DNA from: Mycobacterium sp.
Lineage (GTDB): Bacteria; Actinomycetota; Actinomycetes; Mycobacteriales; Mycobacteriaceae
DNA length: 48,946 nt
Assembly: GCF_025933915.1 (NCBI RefSeq)
Contig: NZ_JAICZA010000015.1
Span: forward strand, 1-48,946
Direction: 5' to 3'
The position numbers were made by a program, and so were the translations under genes. The notes under the pieces were generated by a model. The model was not told the DNA's origin. It saw only the letters and a list, made by a program, of their open reading frames with translations, and made no database searches. Every line of letters begins with the position of its first letter. Position 1 is the first letter of the stretch. Positions 36,104-46,665 of the stretch are shown one piece after another.

Positions 36104-36877
36104 ATGAACAGCCAGACCAGCACCGCCCCCAACCCGGAGCCCGGGAACGAGTCGATCGTTCCGGGCAACACCGTCGAGCAGCTCGTCGAGGGCGCCGCCC
36201 AGGTTCTGAGCAAGCCCCGGCTGCGCGGCTGGATCCACTTCTACTCGGCGTGGCTGGCCGTCATCGCCGGCGCCACGCTGGTGTCGGTGTCGTGGGCCGC
36301 GTCCTCGCCCCGCGCCGGTCATTCGACGCTGATTTACGCGGCCTGCACGGTGGCGCTGTTCGCGGTCAGCGCCACCTATCACCGGGTGCACTGGAAATCA
36401 GATCTGGCCCGGATCCGGATGAAGCGGCTCGACCATTCGATGATCTTCGTGTTCATCGCCGGCAGCTACACGCCGTTCGCGCGGCTGGTGATGCCGCAGG
36501 ACACCGGCGTGGTGGTGCTGTGCATCGTGTGGGGCGGCGCGCTGGCGGGCATCACGTTGAAGTTGTGCTGGCCGACGGCGCCGCGCTGGCTGGGTGTGCC
36601 GCTCTATCTGCTGCTGGGCTGGGTGGCCATCTGGTATGCCCCGACGATCCTGCACCAGGCCGGTGTGGCCGCGATGGTGCTGCTGGCGGTGGGCGGTGTG
36701 TTCTACAGCGTTGGTGGCATTTTCTACGGGTTGCGCTGGCCCGACCCGTGGCCGCGGACATTCGGCTATCACGAGTTCTTCCACGCGTTCACCGCGATCG
36801 CGGCGATTCTGCACTACATCGCCATGTGGTTCGCCGTCTTCTACACGAGCGACCACGCCTGGCTGCTGGGAGCCTAA
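36104..36877 (+). CDS. hemolysin III family (PAQR/YqfA-like) membrane protein
   Basis: 257 aa, seven membrane helices after a polar N-terminus of about 40 residues. PAQR-type conserved residues: S-A-T-Y-H-R-V-H (about 92-99, metal His), R-L-D-H-S-M-I-F, and [16 protein letters not shown] near the C-terminus with further His. Despite the name, function in mycobacteria is unknown; eukaryotic relatives are progestin/adiponectin receptors with hydrolase-like metal sites. ACAGGAG precedes ATG 36104. The 3' end overlaps the convergent isomerase-like gene by 4 bp. Confidence 0.92.
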   Translation: MNSQTSTAPNPEPGNESIVPGNTVEQLVEGAAQVLSKPRLRGWIHFYSAWLAVIAGATLVSVSWAASSPRAGHSTLIYAACTVALFAVSATYHRVHWKSDLARIRMKRLDHSMIFVFIAGSYTPFARLVMPQDTGVVVLCIVWGGALAGITLKLCWPTAPRWLGVPLYLLLGWVAIWYAPTILHQAGVAAMVLLAVGGVFYSVGGIFYGLRWPDPWPRTFGYHEFFHAFTAIAAILHYIAMWFAVFYTSDHAWLLGA

Positions 36878-37257
36878 ACCTGCGGGACGTCGTCGTCGGG
36901 CGACCAGTACGCCTTCATCGCGGCGATCTTCCCGCTGCCGTCGAAGACCATGACGTCGATCGGCTCGATCACCATCCGGTGCCCGCCGGCGGTCACCGTC
37001 AGCCGGAACTGGAAAGCGGCCTCGTTGCCGGCCACGCGCAGCGACACCAGCTCGCATTCGCGCTGCAGGTTGTCGACCGCCGAGTAAAAGCCGTGAATCG
37101 CCTGGTGCCCGATGTGCACCTCGCCGCCGACCGGGTCCTCGACGGTGGCGTCATCGGCGTACAACTCGACCAGGTCGTCGGCGCTGCCCTTGGCGACCAG
37201 TTCGATGTAGCGGTGGACCGTGTTTCTGATCGCTTCGGCCCTGGCGGCATTCGGCAT
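36874..37257 (-). CDS. steroid delta-isomerase-like (NTF2-fold) protein
   Basis: 127 aa. It aligns over its length with bacterial ketosteroid isomerases: Y-I-E-L-V-A-K-G with Tyr17, [11 protein letters not shown] with Asp41, and E-P-I-D-V-M-V-F with Asp101. These correspond to the catalytic Tyr16, Asp40 and Asp103 of the Pseudomonas putida enzyme, which moves the double bond from delta-5 to delta-4 in 3-keto steroids. All three are kept, so activity is plausible. ATG 37257 starts the conserved N-terminus. It follows the thioredoxin-fold gene by 31 bp on the same strand. Confidence 0.87.
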   Translation of the reverse strand: MPNAARAEAIRNTVHRYIELVAKGSADDLVELYADDATVEDPVGGEVHIGHQAIHGFYSAVDNLQRECELVSLRVAGNEAAFQFRLTVTAGGHRMVIEPIDVMVFDGSGKIAAMKAYWSPDDDVPQV

Positions 37258-37288
37258 GGGACGCAGGGTAGCCGCCGGACTACCGTCC

Positions 37289-39281
<1,993 letters not shown>

Positions 39282-39298
<17 letters not shown>

Positions 39299-39599
39299 CG
39301 GATCCCGGGGGTCGCGGTGCTCCGTCGGCCTGATCCGGGGGGTGCCCGGTGCCCGGGTCGAGCGCGTCGGTGCCCTCGTCCGCGGCCTGATCCGGCTCAG
39401 GATGCTGGGGATCGAAGGACTCCGGCACCTTCTTCAGCTGCCGGTTCATCGAGCGCAGCAAAAACAGTGTGCTGATCAACAGCAACACGACGATCAGCAA
39501 CCCGACCGGGCTGGCCTTGCCGAAGTCGGGCCCGGTATGTTGCGGCGCGTCGTCGGCCTGCCAGCTCACGGCGCTCACGATCAGAACGAGGTGATTCAC
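39282..39599 (-). CDS. small membrane protein between mca and the thioredoxin-fold gene (Rv1083-type)
   Basis: 105 aa. One strong helix ([17 protein letters not shown], about 32-48) with a short extracytoplasmic N-terminus and a long acidic, Pro/Asp-rich cytoplasmic tail. GTG 39599 overlaps the mca stop as GTGA, so translation is coupled. Function unknown; its fixed position beside mca suggests a role linked to mycothiol-dependent detoxification, but nothing in the sequence proves it. Confidence 0.85.
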
Positions 39600-40468
39600 G
39601 TGTCGGTCTCGATTCCGGCGAACAGGTCGTCCTCGGGCAGCCGCGCGGGGACGCGCGAGCGGGCCAACTCGAATTCCTCGGTGGGCCAAAGCCGTTGCTG
39701 CCATTCGATGGGAGCCGCGAAGAAGTCGTGGTCCGGATCGATCTGTGTGGTGTGCGCCCGCAGCGCGTCGTCGCGCTGGCTGAAATAGGCCGAGCATTCG
39801 ACGCGTGTGGTGACCCGGGACTCGAACGGATCGTGGGCCGCGTCCCAGTGTTCGAGCCACTTCTTGAACGGGGGTTCGTGGCCGTGCTTGAGGGCTTCGT
39901 CGTGCAGCAACTGCATCCGGGCCCGCAGGAACCCGTGGTTGTAGTACAGCTTGGACACCGTCCACGGCTCGCCGGCGTCCGGGAAACGCCGATAATCGCC
40001 GGCGGCCTCGAAGGCGCCGACCGAAACCTGGTGGCAGCGAATGTGATCGGGATGAGGGTAGCCGCCGTTTTCGTCGTACGTGGTCATCACGTGCGGCCGG
40101 AACTCGCGTACCGCGCGAACCAGCGCCCCGATCGGCTCGTCCAGCGGCACCAGCGCGAAACATCCCTCCGGCAGCGGAGGCGGCGGGTCGCCCTTGGGCA
40201 ACCCGGAGTCGACGAAGCCGAGCCAGGTGTGCTCCACCCCAAGGATCTCGGCGGCCTTGGCCATCTCGTCACGGCGGATTTCGGCGATGTGCCCGTGCAC
40301 CTCGGGCAGGTCCATCGCCGGGTTGAGGATGTCGCCGCGCTCACCGCCGGTCAGGGTCACCACCAGCACCCGGTGGCCTTCGTCGGCGTAGCGGGCCAAG
40401 GTGGCCGCGCCCTTGCTGGACTCGTCGTCGGGGTGGGCGTGCACCGCCATCAACCGCAATTCGCTCAC
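39596..40468 (-). CDS. mca: mycothiol S-conjugate amidase
   Basis: 290 aa. The LmbE/PIG-L deacetylase fold: [10 protein letters not shown] near residues 8-17 (zinc ligands His12 and Asp15) and [12 protein letters not shown] near 138-149 with the third ligand His. It cleaves mycothiol S-conjugates into a mercapturic acid and GlcN-Ins, a step specific to actinobacteria. GTG 40468 starts V-S-E-L-R-L, as in the M. tuberculosis protein (Rv1082); AAGGGGG is just upstream. Coupled to the small membrane protein downstream. Confidence 0.96.
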   Translation of the reverse strand: MSELRLMAVHAHPDDESSKGAATLARYADEGHRVLVVTLTGGERGDILNPAMDLPEVHGHIAEIRRDEMAKAAEILGVEHTWLGFVDSGLPKGDPPPPLPEGCFALVPLDEPIGALVRAVREFRPHVMTTYDENGGYPHPDHIRCHQVSVGAFEAAGDYRRFPDAGEPWTVSKLYYNHGFLRARMQLLHDEALKHGHEPPFKKWLEHWDAAHDPFESRVTTRVECSAYFSQRDDALRAHTTQIDPDHDFFAAPIEWQQRLWPTEEFELARSRVPARLPEDDLFAGIETDT

Positions 40469-40581
40469 GTGCCCCCTTGTCACCTCTGGTGGTCGCCCGG
40501 TCTGACCCTATAATTCCAGTTCCACATCGATGCATTGCTGTCGGCCGGTGCCCGGCAGCCGACAATCAGGCACAACCAGGC

Positions 40582-41016
40582 ATGACCGAAACCCCTACTC
40601 CGCGTCCGGAGGCCCGTTACGGGCGTTCCCGGCTGGCGCGCATCCCCCGGCGGTGGGCGATCGTCGCGGTGGGCGCGCTGGCCGTCGTGGCCGGGCTGGT
40701 CGTGGCCGTCGTCGGCTACCAGCGGTTCGGCACCGCTGACGTCAAGGGATCGCTGGCCGGCTATCGGGTGATCGACGACCAGACGGCGTCGATCACAATC
40801 AGCGTGACCCGATCGAATCCGTCGCGGCCGGTGGACTGCATCGTGCGGGTGCGCTCCGCTGACGGCAGCGAGACGGGACGGCGCGAACTGCTGGTGCCAC
40901 CGTCCGACGCCGCCACCGTGCAGGTGACGACGACGGTCAAATCCTCCCAGCCGCCGGCGGTGGCCGACATCTATGGGTGCGGCACCGATGTGCCGGCTTA
41001 CCTGCGCCCGTCCTGA
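40582..41016 (+). CDS. DUF4307 membrane protein (Rv1081c-type)
   Basis: 144 aa, the length of Rv1081c. A basic N-terminus, one helix (W-A-I-V-A-V-G-A-L-A-V-V-A-G-L-V-V-A-V-V-G-Y, about 26-47), and an extracytoplasmic beta-rich domain with Y-R-V-I-D-D-Q-T-A-S-I-T-I-S-V-T-R and a C-terminal I-Y-G-C-G-T-D-V-P-A-Y-L. Function unknown. ATG 40582 is set by family length. It is divergent from mca. Confidence 0.9.
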   Translation: MTETPTPRPEARYGRSRLARIPRRWAIVAVGALAVVAGLVVAVVGYQRFGTADVKGSLAGYRVIDDQTASITISVTRSNPSRPVDCIVRVRSADGSETGRRELLVPPSDAATVQVTTTVKSSQPPAVADIYGCGTDVPAYLRPS

Positions 41017-41073
41017 CCGGTTGCGATCGACGCCGAACAGCGAATATGGAGTCATCAACTGTTTGCGCGGTGG

Positions 41074-41079
41074 TAACAT
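41074..41079 (+). promoter_or_regulatory. possible -10 box upstream of greA
   Basis: TAACAT in a locally AT-richer segment of the 218-bp gap between the DUF4307 gene and greA. No convincing -35 is seen at normal spacing. It would give a 5' leader of roughly 150 nt. Confidence 0.25.
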
Positions 41080-41234
41080 GGGTGAATGCACGGTTCCGGT
41101 TGGGACCGTGTTGCTGCATTAGCGGCCGTTAGCACCGCGGCGCCGCAGCACACGGGGATGACCCGCACGCTTCCGACGGCGGAATAACAGGACTTAAGCG
41201 GACTCGCGGAACGACATACGAGGAGCACGACGAG

Positions 41235-41729
41235 ATGACGGACACTTCGGTGACCTGGCTGACCCAGGAGTCACACGACCGACTCAAGACCGAGCTCGAC
41301 CAGTTGATCGCGAATCGTCCGGTCATCGCCGCGGAGATCAACGACCGCCGCGAGGAGGGCGACCTGCGCGAAAACGGCGGCTACCACGCCGCCCGCGAAG
41401 AGCAGGGCCAGCAGGAGGCCCGGATTCGCCAGCTGCAGGATCTGCTCAACAACGCCAAGGTCGGCGAAGCGCCCAAGCAGTCCGGCGTCGCGCTGCCCGG
41501 CTCGGTGGTGAAGGTCTACTACAACGGCGACAAATCCGACACGGAAACCTTCCTGATCGCCACCCGCCAGGAGGGCGTCAACGACGGCAAGCTCGAGGTG
41601 TACTCGCCGAACTCACCGCTGGGCGGTGCCCTGATCGACGCCAAGGAAGGCGAGACCCGCAGCTACGTGGTGCCCAACGGCAACACCGTGAAGGTCACCC
41701 TGGTCAGCGCGGAGCCGTACCACTCCTAG
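41235..41729 (+). CDS. greA: transcription elongation factor GreA
   Basis: 164 aa. N-terminal coiled coil with [16 protein letters not shown] and the acidic tip [20 protein letters not shown], whose acidic residues stimulate transcript cleavage by backtracked RNA polymerase; C-terminal FKBP-like domain with [18 protein letters not shown] lies 9 nt before the ATG. It is followed by a large nested hairpin. Counterpart of Rv1080c. Confidence 0.96.
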   Translation: MTDTSVTWLTQESHDRLKTELDQLIANRPVIAAEINDRREEGDLRENGGYHAAREEQGQQEARIRQLQDLLNNAKVGEAPKQSGVALPGSVVKVYYNGDKSDTETFLIATRQEGVNDGKLEVYSPNSPLGGALIDAKEGETRSYVVPNGNTVKVTLVSAEPYHS

Positions 41730-41742
41730 TCGCTTCTCTTTT

Positions 41743-41826
41743 CGCGAGCAGTCCCCCGCAAGCGGGAGGTGCCCCCAGCAGAATCGCACTAAACGCGCTC
41801 CGCGTGCGATTCTGCGTCTGCTCGCG
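41743..41826. terminator. large nested inverted repeat between convergent greA and metB
   Basis: An outer perfect 9-bp pair (CGCGAGCAG 41743-41751 with 41818-41826) encloses a perfect 12-bp pair (GCAGAATCGCAC 41778-41789 with 41804-41815) around a 14-nt loop; a small hairpin CCCGC-AA-GCGGG (41755-41766) sits in the left flank. It fills the gap between greA and metB stops. It could terminate both transcripts without a U-tract; it may also be a dispersed mycobacterial repeat. Confidence 0.7.
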
Positions 41827-41832
41827 GTCGGT

Positions 41833-43011
41833 CTAGCCGACGGCCTGCTCGAGATCGGCCAGCAAGTCGGCGGCGTCCTCGATGCCCACCGACAGCCGCA
41901 CCAGATCGTCGGGAACTTCCAATTGCGACCCGGCCGTCGACGCATGCGTCATGGCGCTGGGGTATTCGATCAGCGACTCGACCCCACCCAGCGATTCGGC
42001 CAGGATGAACACCTTGGTTCTGGCGCACAGATCGCGGGCGGCCTCCCGGCCACCGCGCATGCGCACCGAGACCATGCCCCCGAACGCGCGCATCTGCCGC
42101 GCGGCGATCTCGTGCCCGGGATGGGTGGGCAGACCGGGATAGAGCACACCACTCACGGCGGGGTGCCCGTCGAGGAATTCCGCGACGGCCGAGGCGTTTT
42201 CGCTGTGCCGCTGCATCCGCAGCACCAGCGTCTTCAGGCCCCGCATCGTCAGGTAGGCGTCGAACGGGCCGGGCACCGCGCCCGCCCCGTTCTGCAGGAA
42301 GCCGAACGCGTCGTCCAGCTCCTGGTCGTCGGTGACCAGCGCGCCACCCACCACGTCGGAATGTCCGCCGATGTATTTGGTGGTGGAGTGCAGCACGATG
42401 TCGGCACCCAGCGCCAACGGCTGCTGCAGCGCGGGTGAGGCGAAAGTGTTGTCCACCAACACTTTTACCGACCTTTCCGCGGCCCGCCCGGCCGCCAGAT
42501 CGGCGAGGGCGGCGATGTCGGCGATGGACAGCAACGGGTTGGTCGGGGTTTCCACCCAGATCATCCGGGTTCGCGGCGTGATCGCGGCGGCCACGGCGTC
42601 CAGCTCATGCAGCGCGACCGGTGTGTACTCGACGTTCCACTGGGTGAAGACCTTGTCGATGAGGCGGAAGGTGCCGCCGTAGGCATCATTCGGGATCACC
42701 ACGTGGTCACCCGGCCGCAGCACCGCCCGCAGGGCGCAGTCGGTGGCGGCCATTCCCGAGGCGAAGGCCCGCCCGTAGGTGCCCTCCTCGACGGCGGCCA
42801 GCGCGGCCTCCAGCGCGGCCCGGGTCGGGTTGCCGGTGCGCGCGTACTCGAATCCCCCCCGCAGGGCCCCGACACCGTCTTGGGCGAAGGTGCTGCTGGC
42901 GTAGATCGGGGCGTTGACCGCTCCGGTCGCCGGGTCCGGCCGATAGCCGGCGTGAATCGCTTTGGTGGCCAGTCCTTTGAAGTGGGGCTGTCCGCTGCGT
43001 TCGTCGCTCAT
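41833..43011 (-). CDS. metB: cystathionine gamma-synthase
   Basis: 392 aa. PLP-dependent Cys/Met metabolism family: Y-A-S-S-T-F near 37, Y-A-R-T-G-N-P-T-R near 56-64, V-E-T-P-T-N-P-L near 153-160 and the PLP lysine Lys212 in H-S-T-T-K-Y-I-G-G-H-S-D. It joins activated homoserine with cysteine to cystathionine, or acts in reverse transsulfuration (Rv1079 family). It begins 11 bp after pra and ends the cbs-pra-metB transcript. Confidence 0.94.
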   Translation of the reverse strand: MSDERSGQPHFKGLATKAIHAGYRPDPATGAVNAPIYASSTFAQDGVGALRGGFEYARTGNPTRAALEAALAAVEEGTYGRAFASGMAATDCALRAVLRPGDHVVIPNDAYGGTFRLIDKVFTQWNVEYTPVALHELDAVAAAITPRTRMIWVETPTNPLLSIADIAALADLAAGRAAERSVKVLVDNTFASPALQQPLALGADIVLHSTTKYIGGHSDVVGGALVTDDQELDDAFGFLQNGAGAVPGPFDAYLTMRGLKTLVLRMQRHSENASAVAEFLDGHPAVSGVLYPGLPTHPGHEIAARQMRAFGGMVSVRMRGGREAARDLCARTKVFILAESLGGVESLIEYPSAMTHASTAGSQLEVPDDLVRLSVGIEDAADLLADLEQAVG

Positions 43012-43022
43012 CGACGATCAGC

Positions 43023-43766
43023 CTAGGTGACGGGTGGCCTTTCGGTCCCGTCGATCGGCAAGCACACCGTCGTCATGACCTTGTCTGCCAACGTCTGACG
43101 CTTCGAATCCCACAGCGGGAAAAGGAAACCGATGAAGCAGATGATCGCGTCGATGAAGTGCGCCAGCGCCCGCACCACGGACATGCCGAAGCCGAGGGGT
43201 TGCCCGGTGACCTCGCTGACCACCTTGAACTTCATCACCGATTTGCCAATGCTCGACCCGGTCGTGCCCTGCCTGTAGCCGTAATTCCAGATCAGGTAGA
43301 ACAGCCCGACGATCGACGCCAGCCACTGCGCCACCATGCCAAGGGTCGAGTTCTGGGTGGCGCAGTACTGGTTGATGGCGTACTGCGTGATGTCGGTGAT
43401 GCAGGCCGTCTGCTGCGTGGCAACCATGATTGCGACACCGATGCCCCACACGACGGCGAAAGGCAGGATGTCGATGACGAACGCCAGCGCGCGGGTCAGC
43501 CACGGCGTGTAGTCCTGCGTCGGCAGTGTGCGGATCGCCGGGCCCGGCGGCGGCGGCGCGTATCCACCGGACGGAGGCGGGGGCGGCGGATAGGAACCAC
43601 CGGACGGCGGCGGGGGCGGCGGATAGGAACCACCGGGCGCCGGAGGGATGGGTGGCGGCGGGGGCGGGATCTCCTGCCCACCGGAGGGTGGCTGCTGTCC
43701 ACCGGACGGACCGGGCGACGAGGGAGGTGGCGGGTATGCGCCGCCGGGCGGCGGTTGATCGGTCAT
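43023..43766 (-). CDS. pra: proline-rich antigen homolog, RDD-family membrane protein
   Basis: 247 aa. The first 75 residues are P-P-P-P-x-G-G-S-Y repeats; an RDD domain follows with about three membrane helices (A-L-A-F-V-I-D-I-L-P-F-A-V-V-W-G, A-S-I-V-G-L-F-Y-L-I-W-N-Y-G-Y, I-D-A-I-I-C-F-I-G-F-L-F). R-Q-G-T-T-G-S-S-I-G-K-S-V-M-K-F-K-V-V resembles the conserved RDD loop. GGAAGG precedes ATG 43766. Repeat number varies in this family, so lengths differ from Rv1078. It lies between the two transsulfuration enzymes; its role there is unknown. Confidence 0.92.
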   Translation of the reverse strand: MTDQPPPGGAYPPPPSSPGPSGGQQPPSGGQEIPPPPPPIPPAPGGSYPPPPPPSGGSYPPPPPPSGGYAPPPPGPAIRTLPTQDYTPWLTRALAFVIDILPFAVVWGIGVAIMVATQQTACITDITQYAINQYCATQNSTLGMVAQWLASIVGLFYLIWNYGYRQGTTGSSIGKSVMKFKVVSEVTGQPLGFGMSVVRALAHFIDAIICFIGFLFPLWDSKRQTLADKVMTTVCLPIDGTERPPVT

Positions 43767-43880
43767 GGGCAACCTTCCACTGCGGAACAGCCGGACGTCT
43801 CTAGCTGGACTGGCCGAATTACCGTACCTGAGGGTTTCACCGCCGGGCGAGACGCGCGTCACCCGCCGGGCCGCCGCGCG

Positions 43881-45287
43881 CTACCGGCGCCCGCTCAGTC
43901 CACGAGGCCCCTCGGAGAGGAAGCCCAACAGGTCATAGCGGGTGATCACCCCGACCGGTTTGCCCTCCTCGACCACCATCAACGCGTCCCAATCACGCAA
44001 CGCCGTGCCCGCCGCGCTGACCAGCTCCCCCGCGCCGATCATCGGCAGCGGTGGGCTCATGTGCAGCGCGACCGCGTCCGCCAATTTCGCCCGGCCCTCG
44101 AAGACGGCCGACAGCAGTTCGCGTTCGGAGACACTGCCGGCGACCTCCCCCGCCATCACCGGCGGTTCGGCGCCGACCACCGGCATCTGGGACACTCCGT
44201 ACTCGCGCAGGATGCCGATGGCGTCACGCACGGTCTCGGACGGGTGGGTGTGCACCAGGTCAGGCAGCTCACCGGACTTGCGGCGCAGCACGTCGCCGAC
44301 CCTGGACTGCTGGGTCGACCCGTCGAGGCGGCTGCGCAGGAACCCGTACGACGACATCCAGGCGTCGTTGAAGATCTTCGACATGTAGCCCCGCCCGCCG
44401 TCGGGCAGCAAGACCACGACCAGCGAGTCGGGTCCGGCGTCCTCGGCGACCCGCAGCGCGGCGACCACCGCCATCCCGCACGACCCGCCGACTAGCATCG
44501 CTTCTTCGCGGGCCAGGCGCCGGGTCATGTCGAACGAGTCCGAGTCGGAAACCGCGATGATCTCGTCGGGCACCGTGCGGTCGTATGCCTGCGGCCAGAA
44601 GTCCTCGCCGACGCCCTCCACCAGATAGGGCCGGCCGGTGCCACCCGAATACACCGAACCCTCGGGGTCGGCGCCGATGATGCGCACGGCGCCGTTGGAT
44701 ATCTCTTTGAGGTAGCGGCCCGCGCCGGTGATCGTGCCGCCGGTGCCGATGCCCGCGACGAAGTGGGTGACTTTGCCGTCGGTGTCGGCCCAGATCTCCG
44801 GACCGGTGGTGGCGTAGTGGCTGGCCGGGCCCTCCGGGTTGGCGTACTGGTCCGGCTTCCACGCACCGTCGATTTCGGTGACCAGCCGGTCGGAGACGCT
44901 GTAGTAGCTGTCCGGATGCTCGGGCGGCACCGCCGTCGGGCACACGACCACCTCGGCGCCATACGCCATCAGCACGTTGCGCTTGTCCTCGCTGACCTTG
45001 TCGGGGCAGACGAACACACACTTGTAACCGCGGTGCTGGGCGACCAGGGCCAGCCCGACCCCGGTGTTGCCCGATGTGGGTTCGACGATGGTGCCGCCGG
45101 GGCGCAGCTGTCCGCCGGCTTCGGCGGCGTCGATCATCTTCACCGCGATCCGGTCCTTGGAGCTGCCGCCGGGGTTGAGGTATTCGACCTTGGCCGCCAC
45201 GATGCCGGCACCATCGGGAACGACGGAGTTCAGGCGCACCAGCGGCGTGCCGCCGATGAGGTCACTGATGTGCTGCGCGATCCGCAT
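43881..45287 (-). CDS. cbs: cystathionine beta-synthase with C-terminal CBS domains
   Basis: 468 aa. The PLP fold holds G-G-S-S-K-D-R with Lys44, E-P-T-S-G-N-T-G-V-G-L-A near 69-80, and the phosphate loop G-I-G-T-G-G-T-I-T-G-A-G near 180-191. From about 340 there are two CBS repeats (V-R-D-A-I-G-I-L-R-E-Y-G-V-S-Q-M-P-V and W-D-A-L-M-V-V-E-E-G-K-P-V-G-V-I-T-R-Y-D-L-L). It condenses serine and homocysteine to cystathionine. First gene of the sulfur operon. Counterpart of Rv1077. Confidence 0.95.
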   Translation of the reverse strand: MRIAQHISDLIGGTPLVRLNSVVPDGAGIVAAKVEYLNPGGSSKDRIAVKMIDAAEAGGQLRPGGTIVEPTSGNTGVGLALVAQHRGYKCVFVCPDKVSEDKRNVLMAYGAEVVVCPTAVPPEHPDSYYSVSDRLVTEIDGAWKPDQYANPEGPASHYATTGPEIWADTDGKVTHFVAGIGTGGTITGAGRYLKEISNGAVRIIGADPEGSVYSGGTGRPYLVEGVGEDFWPQAYDRTVPDEIIAVSDSDSFDMTRRLAREEAMLVGGSCGMAVVAALRVAEDAGPDSLVVVLLPDGGRGYMSKIFNDAWMSSYGFLRSRLDGSTQQSRVGDVLRRKSGELPDLVHTHPSETVRDAIGILREYGVSQMPVVGAEPPVMAGEVAGSVSERELLSAVFEGRAKLADAVALHMSPPLPMIGAGELVSAAGTALRDWDALMVVEEGKPVGVITRYDLLGFLSEGPRGLSGRR

Positions 45288-45352
45288 GCGTCACATCGTC
45301 TCAGGCGGTTTCGCGGGGCGTACAACTACTCTGCGGGTTTCGTGCGCCGGCG

Positions 45353-46432
45353 CTAGCCGGTGGCCTCGCGGATGTAGTCGCCGATCTGACGCAGCGAGCG
45401 CATGGCCTCCGGCACCATCGGCGCGGCCAGCTGGAAGTCGTGGATCTGCCCGGGCCACACCCGCACCTCGGCCGGCACGCCCACCGCGGCCAGCCTGCTC
45501 GCGGCCAACCGCGCATCGTGCAGCAGCACCTCGGAGCCCGAGACGTGAATCAGGGTGCGGGGCAGGCCCGGCTTGATGTGTTCCAGCGGCTCGTAGATCT
45601 CTTCGGGCTTGCCGGCGATTTTGTTCTTCCCGGCCGCGCCGGCGACCAGCTCGGCGAGGGCATCGAACGCCTCGGCGGAGAACATCGCGTCGGTGTCGAT
45701 GTTGGGATGGGCCTGCTTGGGTTCCTTCGCCAGCTGCAGCAGTGGCGAGATCGCCACCAGCGCGGCGGGCACTTCCTCTTCCCCTTCTCCGTCGGCTTGC
45801 AGACGTTGCGCCAGCGTGAGCGCCAGATAGCCGCCCGCGGAGTCCCCCGCCAGCACGATCTGGTCGGGAGGGTAGCCGCGCAGGCGCACCCATCGGTAGG
45901 CGTCGTGGCAATCCTCGAGCGCCATGCCGACCGAATTCTTCGGCAGCAGCCGGTAATTCACCACCAACACGGGCGAGTCGGCAAACTTGGAGAGGGCTTC
46001 GACGAGCCTGCCGTGGGAGTTCGCCCCACAGGTCAGGAACGCGCCGCCGTGGAGGTAGACGACGATCCGGCGGGTGCCGTCGGCGGGAAGCACCCCGGGC
46101 GCGCGAACCAGCTGCGCCGAGGCGTTGGGCAACTTCACCGTCTCGCGGACGGTGGCCGACGCCGGGATCAGCACCCGAGCGGTGAGGTCGATGAGACCCC
46201 ACGGCCACGGCAAGTTGGGGACATGGCTGCCGACGGTCAGAATCGGCCGAATCGTCAGCCGTGACGTCAGGTTGGCCAGTCGCGCAGCAACGCTTGGGCC
46301 GGACTCGAGGACCTCGACCGGTGCGCCGTCGCTGATCGCGAATTTGCGCGTCTGGGCGCGACGGGCCTTGAGGACATCAAGGGCACGAACGGGGTTCTCA
46401 GGCGAACCCGATACCTTGCTAGGTGCGGTCAT
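45353..46432 (-). CDS. lipU: lipase/esterase of the hormone-sensitive-lipase family (LipU)
   Basis: 359 aa. H-G-G-A-F oxyanion motif at 128-132, nucleophile G-D-S-A-G-G with Ser198, a family Asp and the His in W-P-G-Q-I-H-D-F near the C-terminus. It is an intracellular or peripheral lipolytic esterase of the Lip family. ATG 46432 is preferred to GTG 46441 because AGGAAG lies 8 nt before the ATG. As I recall, the M. tuberculosis gene (Rv1076) is annotated shorter; the N-terminal 60 residues here keep the family's helical cap character. Confidence 0.92.
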   Translation of the reverse strand: MTAPSKVSGSPENPVRALDVLKARRAQTRKFAISDGAPVEVLESGPSVAARLANLTSRLTIRPILTVGSHVPNLPWPWGLIDLTARVLIPASATVRETVKLPNASAQLVRAPGVLPADGTRRIVVYLHGGAFLTCGANSHGRLVEALSKFADSPVLVVNYRLLPKNSVGMALEDCHDAYRWVRLRGYPPDQIVLAGDSAGGYLALTLAQRLQADGEGEEEVPAALVAISPLLQLAKEPKQAHPNIDTDAMFSAEAFDALAELVAGAAGKNKIAGKPEEIYEPLEHIKPGLPRTLIHVSGSEVLLHDARLAASRLAAVGVPAEVRVWPGQIHDFQLAAPMVPEAMRSLRQIGDYIREATG

Positions 46433-46652
46433 GCTCAACACTTCCTACGCCGTTGTAGTGCGATACAGCATGTGACGAGTCAGCTGAGCGTCCGGTTCAG
46501 CCGTTTGCCAAGGCGCTCAGCCAACCCCCTGCTCTCAGCTTGACAGCCATTGCTTAGTGCAACGTATGAAATCTCTGAGTTGATACCAGTTCTGAGTCGC
46601 ACCGTGACCACTTCGTTTTTTCGCACCGCCCGCGCAAAGTCCGGAGCGGCCC

Positions 46653-46658
46653 TAAACT
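46653..46658 (+). promoter_or_regulatory. -10 box of a leaderless GDSL-esterase transcript
   Basis: TAAACT, 7 nt before the GTG start at 46666, with no ribosome-binding site in between. This is the spacing of leaderless mycobacterial messages that begin at the start codon. Confidence 0.55.
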
Positions 46659-46665
46659 TGACTGC

